64,000 nt of DNA, taken from positions 186,001 through 250,000 of the forward strand of contig NZ_FONL01000002.1 of assembly GCF_900112895.1 (NCBI RefSeq), written 5' to 3'. The position numbers and the translations under genes are program-made. The notes beneath the pieces are model-generated. The model searched no databases. It was not told the DNA's origin and saw only the letters and a program-made list of their open reading frames with translations. Source of the DNA: Succiniclasticum ruminis DSM 9236. Lineage in GTDB: Bacteria > Bacillota > Negativicutes > Acidaminococcales > Acidaminococcaceae. Of this stretch, positions 24,684 through 33,388 are shown piece by piece (within the stretch, counting starts at the first letter, position 1; each line of letters begins with the position of its first letter).

Positions 24684-26057
24684 TTATTCATACAGTTTTT
24701 GTGATTTTATGATATTTTCACAGGCCTGTAACAGCTCTTTATCCTTTTCACCTTCCATGATAATGTCGCCCATTGCCTTTACCTTACGCTTTTCACACGC
24801 AGGCCCTATCAACCGGGCTGCTGCATTGATTGCCAGTTGCCCATGTTCGAATGTAAGGCCTCCCTGCATGAACGCATTGTACGGTTCCCGCATTGGTCCG
24901 TCAGCGCTTAGTTCAATGGATGCCCCCTGAACAAACGTTCCTGCAGCCATTATAATTTTATCCTGGTATCCGGGAATGTAACTTGGAACAGGTGTTACAT
25001 GTGCGTCTACCGGTGAATTGAGTTGTACTGCCACGCAGAAATTCTCAAGATTTTTAGCTTTTTTTAATGTAATCGACTGGATAATGTCATGCCGTATCTC
25101 GCTATGCAGCGGCTTCACTTTATAGCCTAGCTTTCTGAAAACCGCCGCCGCATATATTGCTGTTAACACAGCCTGCATTACCACGTGAGGCGCCATAAAC
25201 AAACCCTGATAGAATTCCCGGGCCGTATCGCCTAACGTCGCGCCCATCTCTCCGGCAAGACCGGGGACCGTAAGACGGCAGGCCGCATTATAAACCAACT
25301 CTTCTCTTCCGACAATATAGCCTCCTGTCGGCGCAAGCCCCCCGCCCACATTTTTAATCAGGGATCCGGCCATAAGGTCTGCTCCATAATCCGTCGGCTC
25401 TTTTGCTTCCGTGAATTCGCCGTAGCAATTATCTACAAAACATATAATATCTTTACGGATTTTGTGAACCTCTTCAATCAGCCGGCCGATGGAGGCAACA
25501 TCCAGCGTGCCCCTGTCATCACTGTATCCACAGGAACGCTGTATATGCACCATCCGGGTCTTTTCGGTAATAGCGCTGCAAACAGCACGAATATCCACAT
25601 AATTGCCTGTCATGGGGACTTCTTTATAGGCAACGCCTGTATCTGTCAGCGATCCCGGTATCCTTTCAGGATACCCGATAATAGTCTGCATAGTATCGTA
25701 GGGAGTACCTGTAGCGCCAATCACTTCGTCACCGGGGTGCAAATTACCCAGCATGGCTACAGCCAGTGCATGGGTTCCGGATACAAACTGCGAACGCACC
25801 AGGGCCGATTCGGTTCCAAAAATATCCGCATAAATCGCGTCCAGTTTTTCCCTGCCTAAATCGTTATACGCATAACCGGTTGAAGGTTTCATATAAAAAT
25901 CCGATACCTGATGCTTCCGGAAAGCAGAAATTACTTTTTCGGTATTCGTTAAAGCAATTGCATCATAATAATGCTTTTGTTTTTCCACTTCCTTTCTGGC
26001 AAATTCAAAAATACTTTCTAAACAAATTGGGCTATTAAAATCCATAAACTGATTCAA
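24684..26057 (-). CDS. Methionine gamma-lyase-family (aluminium-resistance-type) PLP protein
   Basis: This 457-residue fold-type I PLP protein belongs to the Met_gamma_lyase family (PF06838), often called aluminium resistance protein. The PLP lysine is in S-L-I-K-N-V-G-G-G, the cofactor aspartate in C-F-V-D-N-C-Y-G-E, and S-G-T-H-A-L-A-V-A-M-L-G is typical of the group. A sulfur amino acid lyase activity is inferred from the fold, not shown. Its ATG overlaps the stop of hflX by four bases. Pairing with hflX is common in Firmicutes, to my knowledge. Confidence 0.85.
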   Translation of the reverse strand: MNQFMDFNSPICLESIFEFARKEVEKQKHYYDAIALTNTEKVISAFRKHQVSDFYMKPSTGYAYNDLGREKLDAIYADIFGTESALVRSQFVSGTHALAVAMLGNLHPGDEVIGATGTPYDTMQTIIGYPERIPGSLTDTGVAYKEVPMTGNYVDIRAVCSAITEKTRMVHIQRSCGYSDDRGTLDVASIGRLIEEVHKIRKDIICFVDNCYGEFTEAKEPTDYGADLMAGSLIKNVGGGLAPTGGYIVGREELVYNAACRLTVPGLAGEMGATLGDTAREFYQGLFMAPHVVMQAVLTAIYAAAVFRKLGYKVKPLHSEIRHDIIQSITLKKAKNLENFCVAVQLNSPVDAHVTPVPSYIPGYQDKIIMAAGTFVQGASIELSADGPMREPYNAFMQGGLTFEHGQLAINAAARLIGPACEKRKVKAMGDIIMEGEKDKELLQACENIIKSQKLYE

Positions 26058-27880
26058 TCCTCATCGTCTGTTGTGTATTTTTGCCAACGCTCAACATCGT
26101 TGGCCTGAAGCCTGACTTTCATCTTAATCCCCTCCGCTTCATAATCCTGCGACAGCACTGTGCCTTCTTCGAATAATCTGGCCGCAGTGCCGGATTCACT
26201 GTAGGGAATTAATAAAGTGACTTCGATTGCTTTTAATTTTAAACTGTCGGAAATGGCTGTAAGCAACGTTTCCAATCCGATCCGTTTTTTGGCGGAGATA
26301 CATACGCTGTCAGGAACTGACCTTAATTGTTCCAGAAAACCGCTGCTTTCGTCAGGCAGTTTATCGATCTTATTAAAAACACTTAAAATCGGTTTATCCT
26401 GCACGCCTGTTTCCTGCAGAACCCTGTACACTGCTTCGCTCTGCTCCTTATACAGCGGATGACTGACATCAATGACATGGACCAGCAGGTCCGCGTCCAG
26501 CGTTTCTTCTAAAGTAGATTTAAAAGCCGCAATCAGCTGATGCGGAAGACGCTGGATAAAACCTACCGTATCTGTCAGGATAGCCTGCCGCTTATCCGGA
26601 AGATTCAGCTGGCGTGTAGTGGGATCCAATGTTGCAAACAACTGGTCTTTCTCGTATACATCGGAATTAGTCAGCACATTAAGTAACGTTGACTTACCCG
26701 CATTAGTATATCCGATCAGGCTGACTGACGGAACCTGGTTCTTATTGCGGTAAGACCGGTGAAGCTTGCGCACATTCTGAACCTTGTCAATGCAGCCCTT
26801 TATGTACGCGATACGGTCACGAATCATACGGCGGTCTGTTTCCAGCTTGGTTTCGCCGGGCCCCCGGGTACCGATTCCGCCGCCTAAGCGGGAAAGGGAA
26901 AGCCCCTGCCCCATGATGCGAGGCAGCGTATACTGCAGCTGGGCCAGTTCAACCTGCAGTTTGCCTTCATTCGTCTGGGCACGCTGGGCAAAAATATCAA
27001 GAATCAGCGCTGTACGGTCCAGCACTTTTATACCCAGCGACTGTTCCAGATTCCGCTGCTGGGCAGGAGATAATTCTTCGTCAAAGACGCACAGGTCGAT
27101 ATCTTCCTGCTGTGCATATAATGCCAGATCACGCACTTTACCGCGCCCGATAAAAAATCCCGGATCCGGTTTAGGACGCTTCTGCAGAAATTTGGCGATC
27201 ACCTCGGCCCCTGCCGTCTCGGCCAGCTGGCGCAGCTCCTCCAGCGAATCCTCGCTGGTCCACAGCCTGTCCTGCTTCCCGTATTCCAGACTTACCAGAA
27301 TAGTACGTTCCGGTCTCTGCTCAAGCTTCTGGTTATCGTCGGTTACAGCCAAAAGTTTTTCTGCCGAACTGATAATATTTGGCAGAAACAATGTTTCCAG
27401 CACCTCCGGTTTGAATACGCCATATTCCTGAACCGTGTACTGTCCATACTCGTCCTTTCCCGTAATAATTGCAAAGTCGAACACAAACTCTTCCGGCTTT
27501 TCATCGTTCACGCCGATAGCAGCCATCAGATCATATTTATGGCTTCGCAAAGCAGACAGATCGATCCCGCTTAATTGCGAATTCCCGCCCGGATGCGTAT
27601 GGATACAGCGAATCCCGCTTAAACGTCCGCTTCCCCGCCTGCCCGGCAGATCCGGCAGCGAAACCGTATTGCTGTCGCCCACGGAAACGCTTAGTACGTT
27701 TCCCTTGCGATCCAGAAATATGTTCACCTCGCGGTTTATGGCGCCCGTGATTTTTGCCATCTGTATTGCAATTTCCGGGGACACCAGCTGCCAGGGAGGG
27801 ACCCGTAGCTGGTACAGCTGTTCCAGCATTGCGATAATGTTATTTTTTAATCCTTCTGTATTCCCCAGAATTTCTTTCAT
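26054..27880 (-). CDS. hflX: GTPase HflX, long form with an extra N-terminal domain
   Basis: HflX rescues stalled ribosomes. The central glycine-rich G-x-G-E-T-K-L-E-T-D segment precedes the GTPase. G1 G-Y-T-N-A-G-K-S is at residues 390-397, followed by D-T-V-G-F and N-K-I-D. At 608 residues it exceeds the ~430 of E. coli HflX. The first ~185 residues form an extra domain holding H94-T-H96-P, then six residues, then S104-x-x-D107: the JAMM/RadC metal signature, with Glu51 as a possible distal acid. The domain may be metal-binding or a dead relic. Confidence 0.9.
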   Translation of the reverse strand: MKEILGNTEGLKNNIIAMLEQLYQLRVPPWQLVSPEIAIQMAKITGAINREVNIFLDRKGNVLSVSVGDSNTVSLPDLPGRRGSGRLSGIRCIHTHPGGNSQLSGIDLSALRSHKYDLMAAIGVNDEKPEEFVFDFAIITGKDEYGQYTVQEYGVFKPEVLETLFLPNIISSAEKLLAVTDDNQKLEQRPERTILVSLEYGKQDRLWTSEDSLEELRQLAETAGAEVIAKFLQKRPKPDPGFFIGRGKVRDLALYAQQEDIDLCVFDEELSPAQQRNLEQSLGIKVLDRTALILDIFAQRAQTNEGKLQVELAQLQYTLPRIMGQGLSLSRLGGGIGTRGPGETKLETDRRMIRDRIAYIKGCIDKVQNVRKLHRSYRNKNQVPSVSLIGYTNAGKSTLLNVLTNSDVYEKDQLFATLDPTTRQLNLPDKRQAILTDTVGFIQRLPHQLIAAFKSTLEETLDADLLVHVIDVSHPLYKEQSEAVYRVLQETGVQDKPILSVFNKIDKLPDESSGFLEQLRSVPDSVCISAKKRIGLETLLTAISDSLKLKAIEVTLLIPYSESGTAARLFEEGTVLSQDYEAEGIKMKVRLQANDVERWQKYTTDDED

Positions 27881-27895
27881 TCCAGACCCAACTCC

Positions 27896-29503
27896 TTAAT
27901 CTTTGGAATGCGCCGGCTCAATATTTACCTTGTAACCGCGGATACTGTTTTTATGCATAACCGCCAACACCTTTTCGGCATACTGCTCCGGTACCTCGAC
28001 AAAGGAAAATTTATCAAAAATATTAATCAGACCAATGGAACGGCCGGGAATATCAGCTTCCCTGGCAATCGTCCGCACCAGTTCGGGAACCGTAATCTTC
28101 TGGCTGCGCCCAACATTCAGGAAGAACCGCACCATGCCGGGACGGCCGCCGGTATTAGCCAGACTCTGATCCGTCAGATCGCTGATAGTGTTCTTTTCTT
28201 CCGTAATTTCAAGGGCTCTGTTCCCTTCCTGCATCAGTTTCAGCGCAGCTGCGGCAATTTCTTCCAGTTCGTATTCCTTGCTTAACGCAGTCACAACCGG
28301 CATGTAATTGCCGTAATTCCCCATTTCCAGCAGGGACTGCATCCTGGAGATGATCTGCTCCCGCTGGTGCTCCAGAACATCGCTGGTAGTCGGCAGTTCA
28401 CGGCGGCGGATACGCGTTTTTGCAATCCGTTCTATCAGTTTTAACTGACGGAATTCCCTGGGAAGAATGAACGTCAGCGCCACGCCGGTATTGCCTGCCC
28501 GTCCGGTACGGCCAATACGGTGCACGTAACTCTCCGGATCCTGCGGTATATCAAAGTTGATGACATATTGCACGTTATCAATATCCAGACCGCGGGCCGC
28601 CACATCTGTGGCAATTAAAATGTCCAGACGCCCTTCCCTGAACTTTTTCATGACACGGTCACGCTGGGCCTGGGATAAATCCCCATGCAGTCCTTCCGCT
28701 ATATATCCTCTGCTTCCCAACGAGGCCGTCAAATCATCAACACCCCGTTTGGTGCGGCAGAAGATGATGCTTTTTCCTTCGATACCCGCATCCAGCAGGC
28801 GGGAAATTCCTTCGATTTTATCACGGGTCTCAAAATAATACTGATCAATCAGAGGCACCGTGATTTCTTCTTTACTCACCGTTACTATCTGGGGAGCCCG
28901 CATGTATTTTTTGGTCAGGCTAAGGATCGGACGGGGCATGGTCGCGGAAAACAGCATGGTCTGCCGTTCAGACGGAACGCTCGCCATGATTTCTTCCATG
29001 TCTTCAACAAAACCCATATCCAGCATTTCATCTGCCTCGTCCAGAACAAGGTAGCGGACATAGTTCAGCTTGATTGTCCCCCGGCGGATATGATCCAGCA
29101 AGCGTCCCGGCGTGCCGATGACAATCTGCACACCGCTCTTCAGGGCGCGAATCTGCCGTTCAATAGGCTGGCCGCCGTAAACGGGAACTACTTTGATGCG
29201 TTTATTACAGCCAATCTTCGCGATTTCTTCCGCAATCTGGATTGCCAGTTCACGGGTGGGGCTCATGATCAGCGCCTGAATATGCCGGCGGTCTTCAATC
29301 CCCTGGATAATGGGAATGCCAAACGCAGCCGTTTTTCCTGTTCCGGTCTGTGCCTGCCCGATTATATCCCTGCCTTCCAGCAATAATGGAATTGCCTGTT
29401 GCTGGATCGGCGACGGTTCTTCAAACCCCATCTCCTTTAAGGCAGCAACAACACGCTTTTCCAGTACCAATTCTCCAAAACTATCTGTCTGCATCATGGT
29501 CAT
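27896..29503 (-). CDS. DEAD-box RNA helicase with DbpA-type RNA-binding tail
   Basis: ATG 29503 is chosen because GGAGG lies 8 bases upstream; it overlaps the end of cinA by ~22 bases. Motifs in order are A-Q-T-G-T-G-K-T (I), P-T-R-E-L-A (Ia), D-E-A-D (II), S-A-T (III), and H-R-I-G-R-T-G-R-A-G (VI). Residues ~455-530 form a DbpA RNA-binding domain (V-G-R-S-Q-K-I-T-V through S-F-V-E-V-P). The CshA/DeaD role in mRNA decay or ribosome assembly fits. It sits in one minus-strand run with cinA and hflX. Confidence 0.92.
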   Translation of the reverse strand: MTMMQTDSFGELVLEKRVVAALKEMGFEEPSPIQQQAIPLLLEGRDIIGQAQTGTGKTAAFGIPIIQGIEDRRHIQALIMSPTRELAIQIAEEIAKIGCNKRIKVVPVYGGQPIERQIRALKSGVQIVIGTPGRLLDHIRRGTIKLNYVRYLVLDEADEMLDMGFVEDMEEIMASVPSERQTMLFSATMPRPILSLTKKYMRAPQIVTVSKEEITVPLIDQYYFETRDKIEGISRLLDAGIEGKSIIFCRTKRGVDDLTASLGSRGYIAEGLHGDLSQAQRDRVMKKFREGRLDILIATDVAARGLDIDNVQYVINFDIPQDPESYVHRIGRTGRAGNTGVALTFILPREFRQLKLIERIAKTRIRRRELPTTSDVLEHQREQIISRMQSLLEMGNYGNYMPVVTALSKEYELEEIAAAALKLMQEGNRALEITEEKNTISDLTDQSLANTGGRPGMVRFFLNVGRSQKITVPELVRTIAREADIPGRSIGLINIFDKFSFVEVPEQYAEKVLAVMHKNSIRGYKVNIEPAHSKD

Positions 29504-30773
29504 CAGTGGTTTCCTCCAAATCATTCTGTGCCGTATATTCTTTCAGCCGGTCCAGCGCCAATCCCAAAGCGGTCAAAGCCGCCCTCTGTTTGATTTGTGT
29601 ACGTGTCCCGGTAAAATTATATTTCCGGCACGACGCGCCATTTTCATCCGCAACAGCTATATAAACAAGTCCCACCGGTTTCCTGCGGGTTCCCCCGCCG
29701 GGCCCGGCCAGCCCCGTAATACTCACCGCCATATCGGAGCCGATTACGTTCCGTACGCCTTCGGCCATTTCCAGGGCAGCCTCTTCACTCACCGCGCCTT
29801 TTTTTGAAAGCGTGGTTTTACTGACGTTGATCACCAGGTTTTTCACTTCGTTTGTATACGAAATCACAGAACCTTTCACATACTCGGAACTGCCTGGCAC
29901 ATCGGTCATCAGGCTGGATGCCAGTCCGCCGGTACAGGATTCCGCAAACGCGATTGTCTGCTTCCTGGTTAAAAGCTCTTTCCCCAGCACTTCAGGCAGG
30001 GTGTCTCCGTCATAACCGTAAACATATGGACCGATAATCTTTTCCACCCGTTCCTGCATGGCAGCAATCAGCGCGTCCGCCTCCTCCGCGGAAGAAGCTT
30101 TGGCAGTCAGCCGCACCAGAATTTCCCCGTGCCGTGCATAGAGGGCAATGGTAGGATTCGACTGGTGGACAATAATGTCGTCCAGCATCTCGGCCAGATT
30201 CGACTCGCCGATACCCCGTACCTTCAGCGTATGGGATTTGATAATTCCCAAATGGGGAAACCGCTGTTCAAAATACGGGAATAATTCCTGTTCGCAAACA
30301 TGCTGCAATTCAAAAGGCGGTCCCGGAAGCATGATGAATGTGGTACTTCCATGCTCGAGTACAAGCCCCGGAGCTGTTCCCACCGCGTTATGCAAAACAA
30401 TGGCGCCGCTGGGAACCAGGGCCTGCTTTTCGTTATTAGACGCAATACAGATGTTCCGTCTGGATAACAGGTCGTGGATATGGTTCCACACTTCCAGATT
30501 CATATACATATCTACGCCGCAATACTCCGCAACCAGTTCCTTGGTAATATCACCCCGGGTGGGTCCCAGCCCTCCACTGGTGATGACGATATCAGCACGC
30601 CCGGCAGCAATATCCAGCACCTCTTTCATTCGCGCCGGATTATCTCCTACTGTGGTCTGATACAAAACATCAAAACCGCGAAGATTTAATTCCTGTGCCA
30701 GCCAGGTAAAGTTCGTGTTTAAAATTTCTCCCAGAAGAAGTTCCGTACCGGTTGTGATAACCTCTACTTTCAA
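29481..30773 (-). CDS. cinA: CinA: competence/damage-inducible protein with NMN deamidase domain
   Basis: Full-length two-domain CinA (430 aa). The N-terminal molybdopterin-binding-like domain shows T-G-T-E-L-L-L-G-E-I-L and T-S-G-G-L-G-P-T-R-G-D, giving a pyrophosphatase. The C-terminal PncC domain has A-E-S-C-T-G-G-L and G-L-A-G-P-G-G-G-T and deamidates nicotinamide mononucleotide. It heads the cinA, helicase, hflX and lyase run. No LexA box was found at its promoter, despite the name. Confidence 0.93.
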   Translation of the reverse strand: MKVEVITTGTELLLGEILNTNFTWLAQELNLRGFDVLYQTTVGDNPARMKEVLDIAAGRADIVITSGGLGPTRGDITKELVAEYCGVDMYMNLEVWNHIHDLLSRRNICIASNNEKQALVPSGAIVLHNAVGTAPGLVLEHGSTTFIMLPGPPFELQHVCEQELFPYFEQRFPHLGIIKSHTLKVRGIGESNLAEMLDDIIVHQSNPTIALYARHGEILVRLTAKASSAEEADALIAAMQERVEKIIGPYVYGYDGDTLPEVLGKELLTRKQTIAFAESCTGGLASSLMTDVPGSSEYVKGSVISYTNEVKNLVINVSKTTLSKKGAVSEEAALEMAEGVRNVIGSDMAVSITGLAGPGGGTRRKPVGLVYIAVADENGASCRKYNFTGTRTQIKQRAALTALGLALDRLKEYTAQNDLEETTDDHDADR

Positions 30774-30858
30774 TTGACTCCCTCCCCATGCGTTGCTCTG
30801 TTATTTCATAATTGCGGTTAAGGGACAAAAGAATGTATACAAAACCGAACCGCATAAT

Positions 30859-30887
30859 AAAATAGCATAATACATTTTCATTGTCAA
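30859..30887 (-). promoter_or_regulatory. Probable cinA promoter
   Basis: On the minus strand TTGACA (30882-30887), 17 bases, TATTTT (30859-30864). A perfect 12-base palindrome (AATACTAGTATT, 30898-30909) lies just upstream and might be an operator. Confidence 0.6.
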
Positions 30888-30920
30888 TGACATAATAAAT
30901 ACTAGTATTCAATCCACAGA

Positions 30921-32312
30921 CTACAGTCGGGAAGCTACTACTTCGTAGGCAAATCCCTGTTCAATCCTGACTCTGATAAAATCTCCCGGCTTCAGTCCTG
31001 CGGCATTTTCCACAAAAATGCTTCCGTCGATATCCGGTGCTTCCCGGTAGCTGCGGGCAACGGCAAGGTTTTCTTCCCCTTCTTCATACCCTTCCACAAC
31101 CACTTCCAGTTCCCTGTCTTCCATGGCCCGGTGGGTCTCTTCCGAAATCCCTGCCTGTATCGCCATCAGTTCATCATAGCGATCCTGTTTAACTTCTTCC
31201 GGAATCTGGTCCGGCATAGCGGCCGCCGCCGTATTTTCTTCCCGGGAATACCGGAACACGCCTGCATTCTCAAATTTCTGTTCAACCACAAACTCTTTCA
31301 GAATCGCGAAGTCTTCCTCTGTTTCACCGGGGAAACCCACAATAAAGGTCGTGCGTATTACAATATCCGGGATGCGTTTCCGCAACTTTTTCAAAAGTTT
31401 TTTCGTTTCTTCCAGCTTATCCCGGCGCCGCATGGCGTGCAGCAGCCGGTCGCTGGCATGCTGCAGCGGCAGGTCCACGTAATGGCATACCTTTGGCAGG
31501 GTGGCATACGCGTCAATCAGTTCATCCGTAAACGTATTCGGATAGGAATATAATACGCGAATCCATTTCAAACCGGGAATATCGTTCAAATCACGCAACA
31601 GTTCAGCCAGGCGCAGCTTTCCGTACAAATCCTGTCCGTAACGCGTAGTATCCTGGGCAATAACCACCAGTTCCTTTACGCCCCGGTCTGCCAGATCTTT
31701 TGCCTCAGCCATAACCTGCTCGTAAGGTTTGCTGGTATAACGGCCGCGAATCAGGGGAATTGCGCAGAACGAGCAGAAATTGTCACAGCCTTCCGCGATT
31801 TTCAGATAGGCCAGATACGGCGGCGTCGTCAATTTACGGGGATCCGCCTGTATTTCTTTCCCCTGAGGCAAACCGGACCCGGATAAGGAAACTTTCAGAG
31901 TCTGCCCGGCTCCAGGCAATGGCAGAAGATCATCGTCTTTCAGATGCATGACCCGTTCTCCCTGCATCACCCGGTCAATCACCCGGCCGATGTCTTTAAA
32001 CACGTTCGTCCCCACAAGGGCGTCTATTTCCGGCATATCCCGGAACAAATCCTGCGCATAGCGTTGAGCCAGACATCCGGTCACGATCAGATGCCTGCAA
32101 CAACCTTCTGTTTTATAAGCTGCCATGGAAAGAATTGTTTCAATAGATTCCTGTTTGGCAGATTCAATAAAGCCACAGGTGTTCACAATAATGACTTCCG
32201 CCGCTTCGGGATCATTTGTAATCTCAATGTCGTATTTTTCAATGATGCCCAGCATGACTTCGGAATCAACCAGATTCTTCGGGCACCCCAAACTGATCAG
32301 CCCCAGTTTCAT
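30921..32312 (-). CDS. rimO: Ribosomal protein uS12 methylthiotransferase RimO
   Basis: Radical-SAM enzyme that adds a methylthio group to an Asp of ribosomal protein S12. Start 32312 has GGAGG upstream and overlaps the previous stop by four bases; the longer open frame upstream is not used. The UPF0004 domain (S-L-G-C-P-K-N, residues ~8-14) holds the auxiliary cluster. C-D-N-F-C-S-F-C is the radical-SAM C-x3-C-x2-C, and a TRAM domain closes the 463 residues. P-K-N and the short spacing identify RimO rather than MiaB. Confidence 0.92.
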   Translation of the reverse strand: MKLGLISLGCPKNLVDSEVMLGIIEKYDIEITNDPEAAEVIIVNTCGFIESAKQESIETILSMAAYKTEGCCRHLIVTGCLAQRYAQDLFRDMPEIDALVGTNVFKDIGRVIDRVMQGERVMHLKDDDLLPLPGAGQTLKVSLSGSGLPQGKEIQADPRKLTTPPYLAYLKIAEGCDNFCSFCAIPLIRGRYTSKPYEQVMAEAKDLADRGVKELVVIAQDTTRYGQDLYGKLRLAELLRDLNDIPGLKWIRVLYSYPNTFTDELIDAYATLPKVCHYVDLPLQHASDRLLHAMRRRDKLEETKKLLKKLRKRIPDIVIRTTFIVGFPGETEEDFAILKEFVVEQKFENAGVFRYSREENTAAAAMPDQIPEEVKQDRYDELMAIQAGISEETHRAMEDRELEVVVEGYEEGEENLAVARSYREAPDIDGSIFVENAAGLKPGDFIRVRIEQGFAYEVVASRL

Positions 32313-33313
32313 TTTGCATCCTCCCCGGCATCCGCCAAACGGATTTCCCTGAGCCAGTCCGCCGCTAACTGTTCCAGCGCCTGCCTGCTTTTGTAAAATG
32401 TATTGGTCCACAAAACATCCCTGTTTACAGCCTGTCCGTTTTCCCCTTTCGGCAATACCGGCAGATAGCCGCTGCGGGTCGTCATAAGGAGCGTCCTTGC
32501 TTCGGAAGAACGTAAACACCAGTCAATGAACGCTATAGTTTCTTTTTGTCTTTTGCTGTGCTGTAACAAACCGATGCCAAACAAATTCACCGGAGTTCCT
32601 TCTTCCGGAATCAGAATATAAGCCGGAAAATCATTCTGCAGATATTTGAACACATGGCTCCGCCGGGTTATCGCGATATCGGCATCACCGGTAGCAGCCA
32701 TGCGGACCGGCGTGATGGGGAACTTCGCGAATTGCCTGACCAGGGGGCGGATCTGTCTGAGATAGGCTATACACTCATCCTGGCCCATCCTGGACGACAT
32801 GGCAGCCAGGAACAGCATCGTGGATTCGTTGTCACTGAGATTTTCCATGACAATCCGCGCATCCTTCTGCCCCGGCACGTCAGACCAGTGCAAAAGCTGT
32901 TGCTGCCCAACCTTTCGGGAATAAGCCTGGTTGACCAGCAAAACCGCCGGATCGTAAAACAGAGTGACCCATTGTTCTTCTTTATCTTTCAACTCTGCCG
33001 GCAGCAGGTCGGCAAATTCCGCATGGATTTTCTGCAGGGAACCGGCAGCCGCTTTTTGCTGCAGCAAAGTTGATCCGCTCATGATACAGTCCGCCTGTTC
33101 CAGTTCATCCTCTTTATCCGAAATGACAAATGCAATCTTTTTATCCTGCGGCAGGCTTTCGGCGAACCTTCCGCACAGCGCTGCAACAAACGTTTTATCC
33201 AGCGTCGTATAAACTTTTACTGTTTGCGCCGGTCCGGCAGCATTGAATCTGCTGCAACCTGCCAATAGAAACAGCAGACAGGCCAGGACCGTGAATATTA
33301 GTTTTCTGCTCAT
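32309..33313 (-). CDS. Extracellular solute-binding lipoprotein (334 aa)
   Basis: I start at M-S-R-K-L (33313), which gives a standard lipoprotein signal with L-A-G-C at Cys20; an ATG 30 bases upstream is the alternative. The body resembles type 2 periplasmic binding proteins of the iron/thiamine group (V-K-V-Y-T-T-L-D, then A-D-I-A-I-T and G-L-L-Q-H-S-K-R-Q-K-E-T-I-A-F-I-D-W-C). No permease or ATPase is adjacent, so partner and ligand are unknown. Wedged between ygiQ and rimO with tight spacing. Confidence 0.75.
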   Translation of the reverse strand: MSRKLIFTVLACLLFLLAGCSRFNAAGPAQTVKVYTTLDKTFVAALCGRFAESLPQDKKIAFVISDKEDELEQADCIMSGSTLLQQKAAAGSLQKIHAEFADLLPAELKDKEEQWVTLFYDPAVLLVNQAYSRKVGQQQLLHWSDVPGQKDARIVMENLSDNESTMLFLAAMSSRMGQDECIAYLRQIRPLVRQFAKFPITPVRMAATGDADIAITRRSHVFKYLQNDFPAYILIPEEGTPVNLFGIGLLQHSKRQKETIAFIDWCLRSSEARTLLMTTRSGYLPVLPKGENGQAVNRDVLWTNTFYKSRQALEQLAADWLREIRLADAGEDAK

Positions 33314-33388
33314 TACTTCATCACTTTGCAAACCGTTTAACATAAGGACTGTTGATTTATTCGCGTAAACTCAATTAAGAAGCGGTCC

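Noticed and set aside
24589-24930. Plus-strand open frame after lexA
   Set aside because: It starts within the bidirectional terminator and runs antisense into a real gene.
24929-24940. A perfect LexA-box core (GAACAAACGTTC) inside the methionine-gamma-lyase-family gene
   Set aside because: It lies well inside coding sequence, with no promoter next to it, and the bases encode a G-T-F-V-Q-G stretch that looks conserved for protein reasons.
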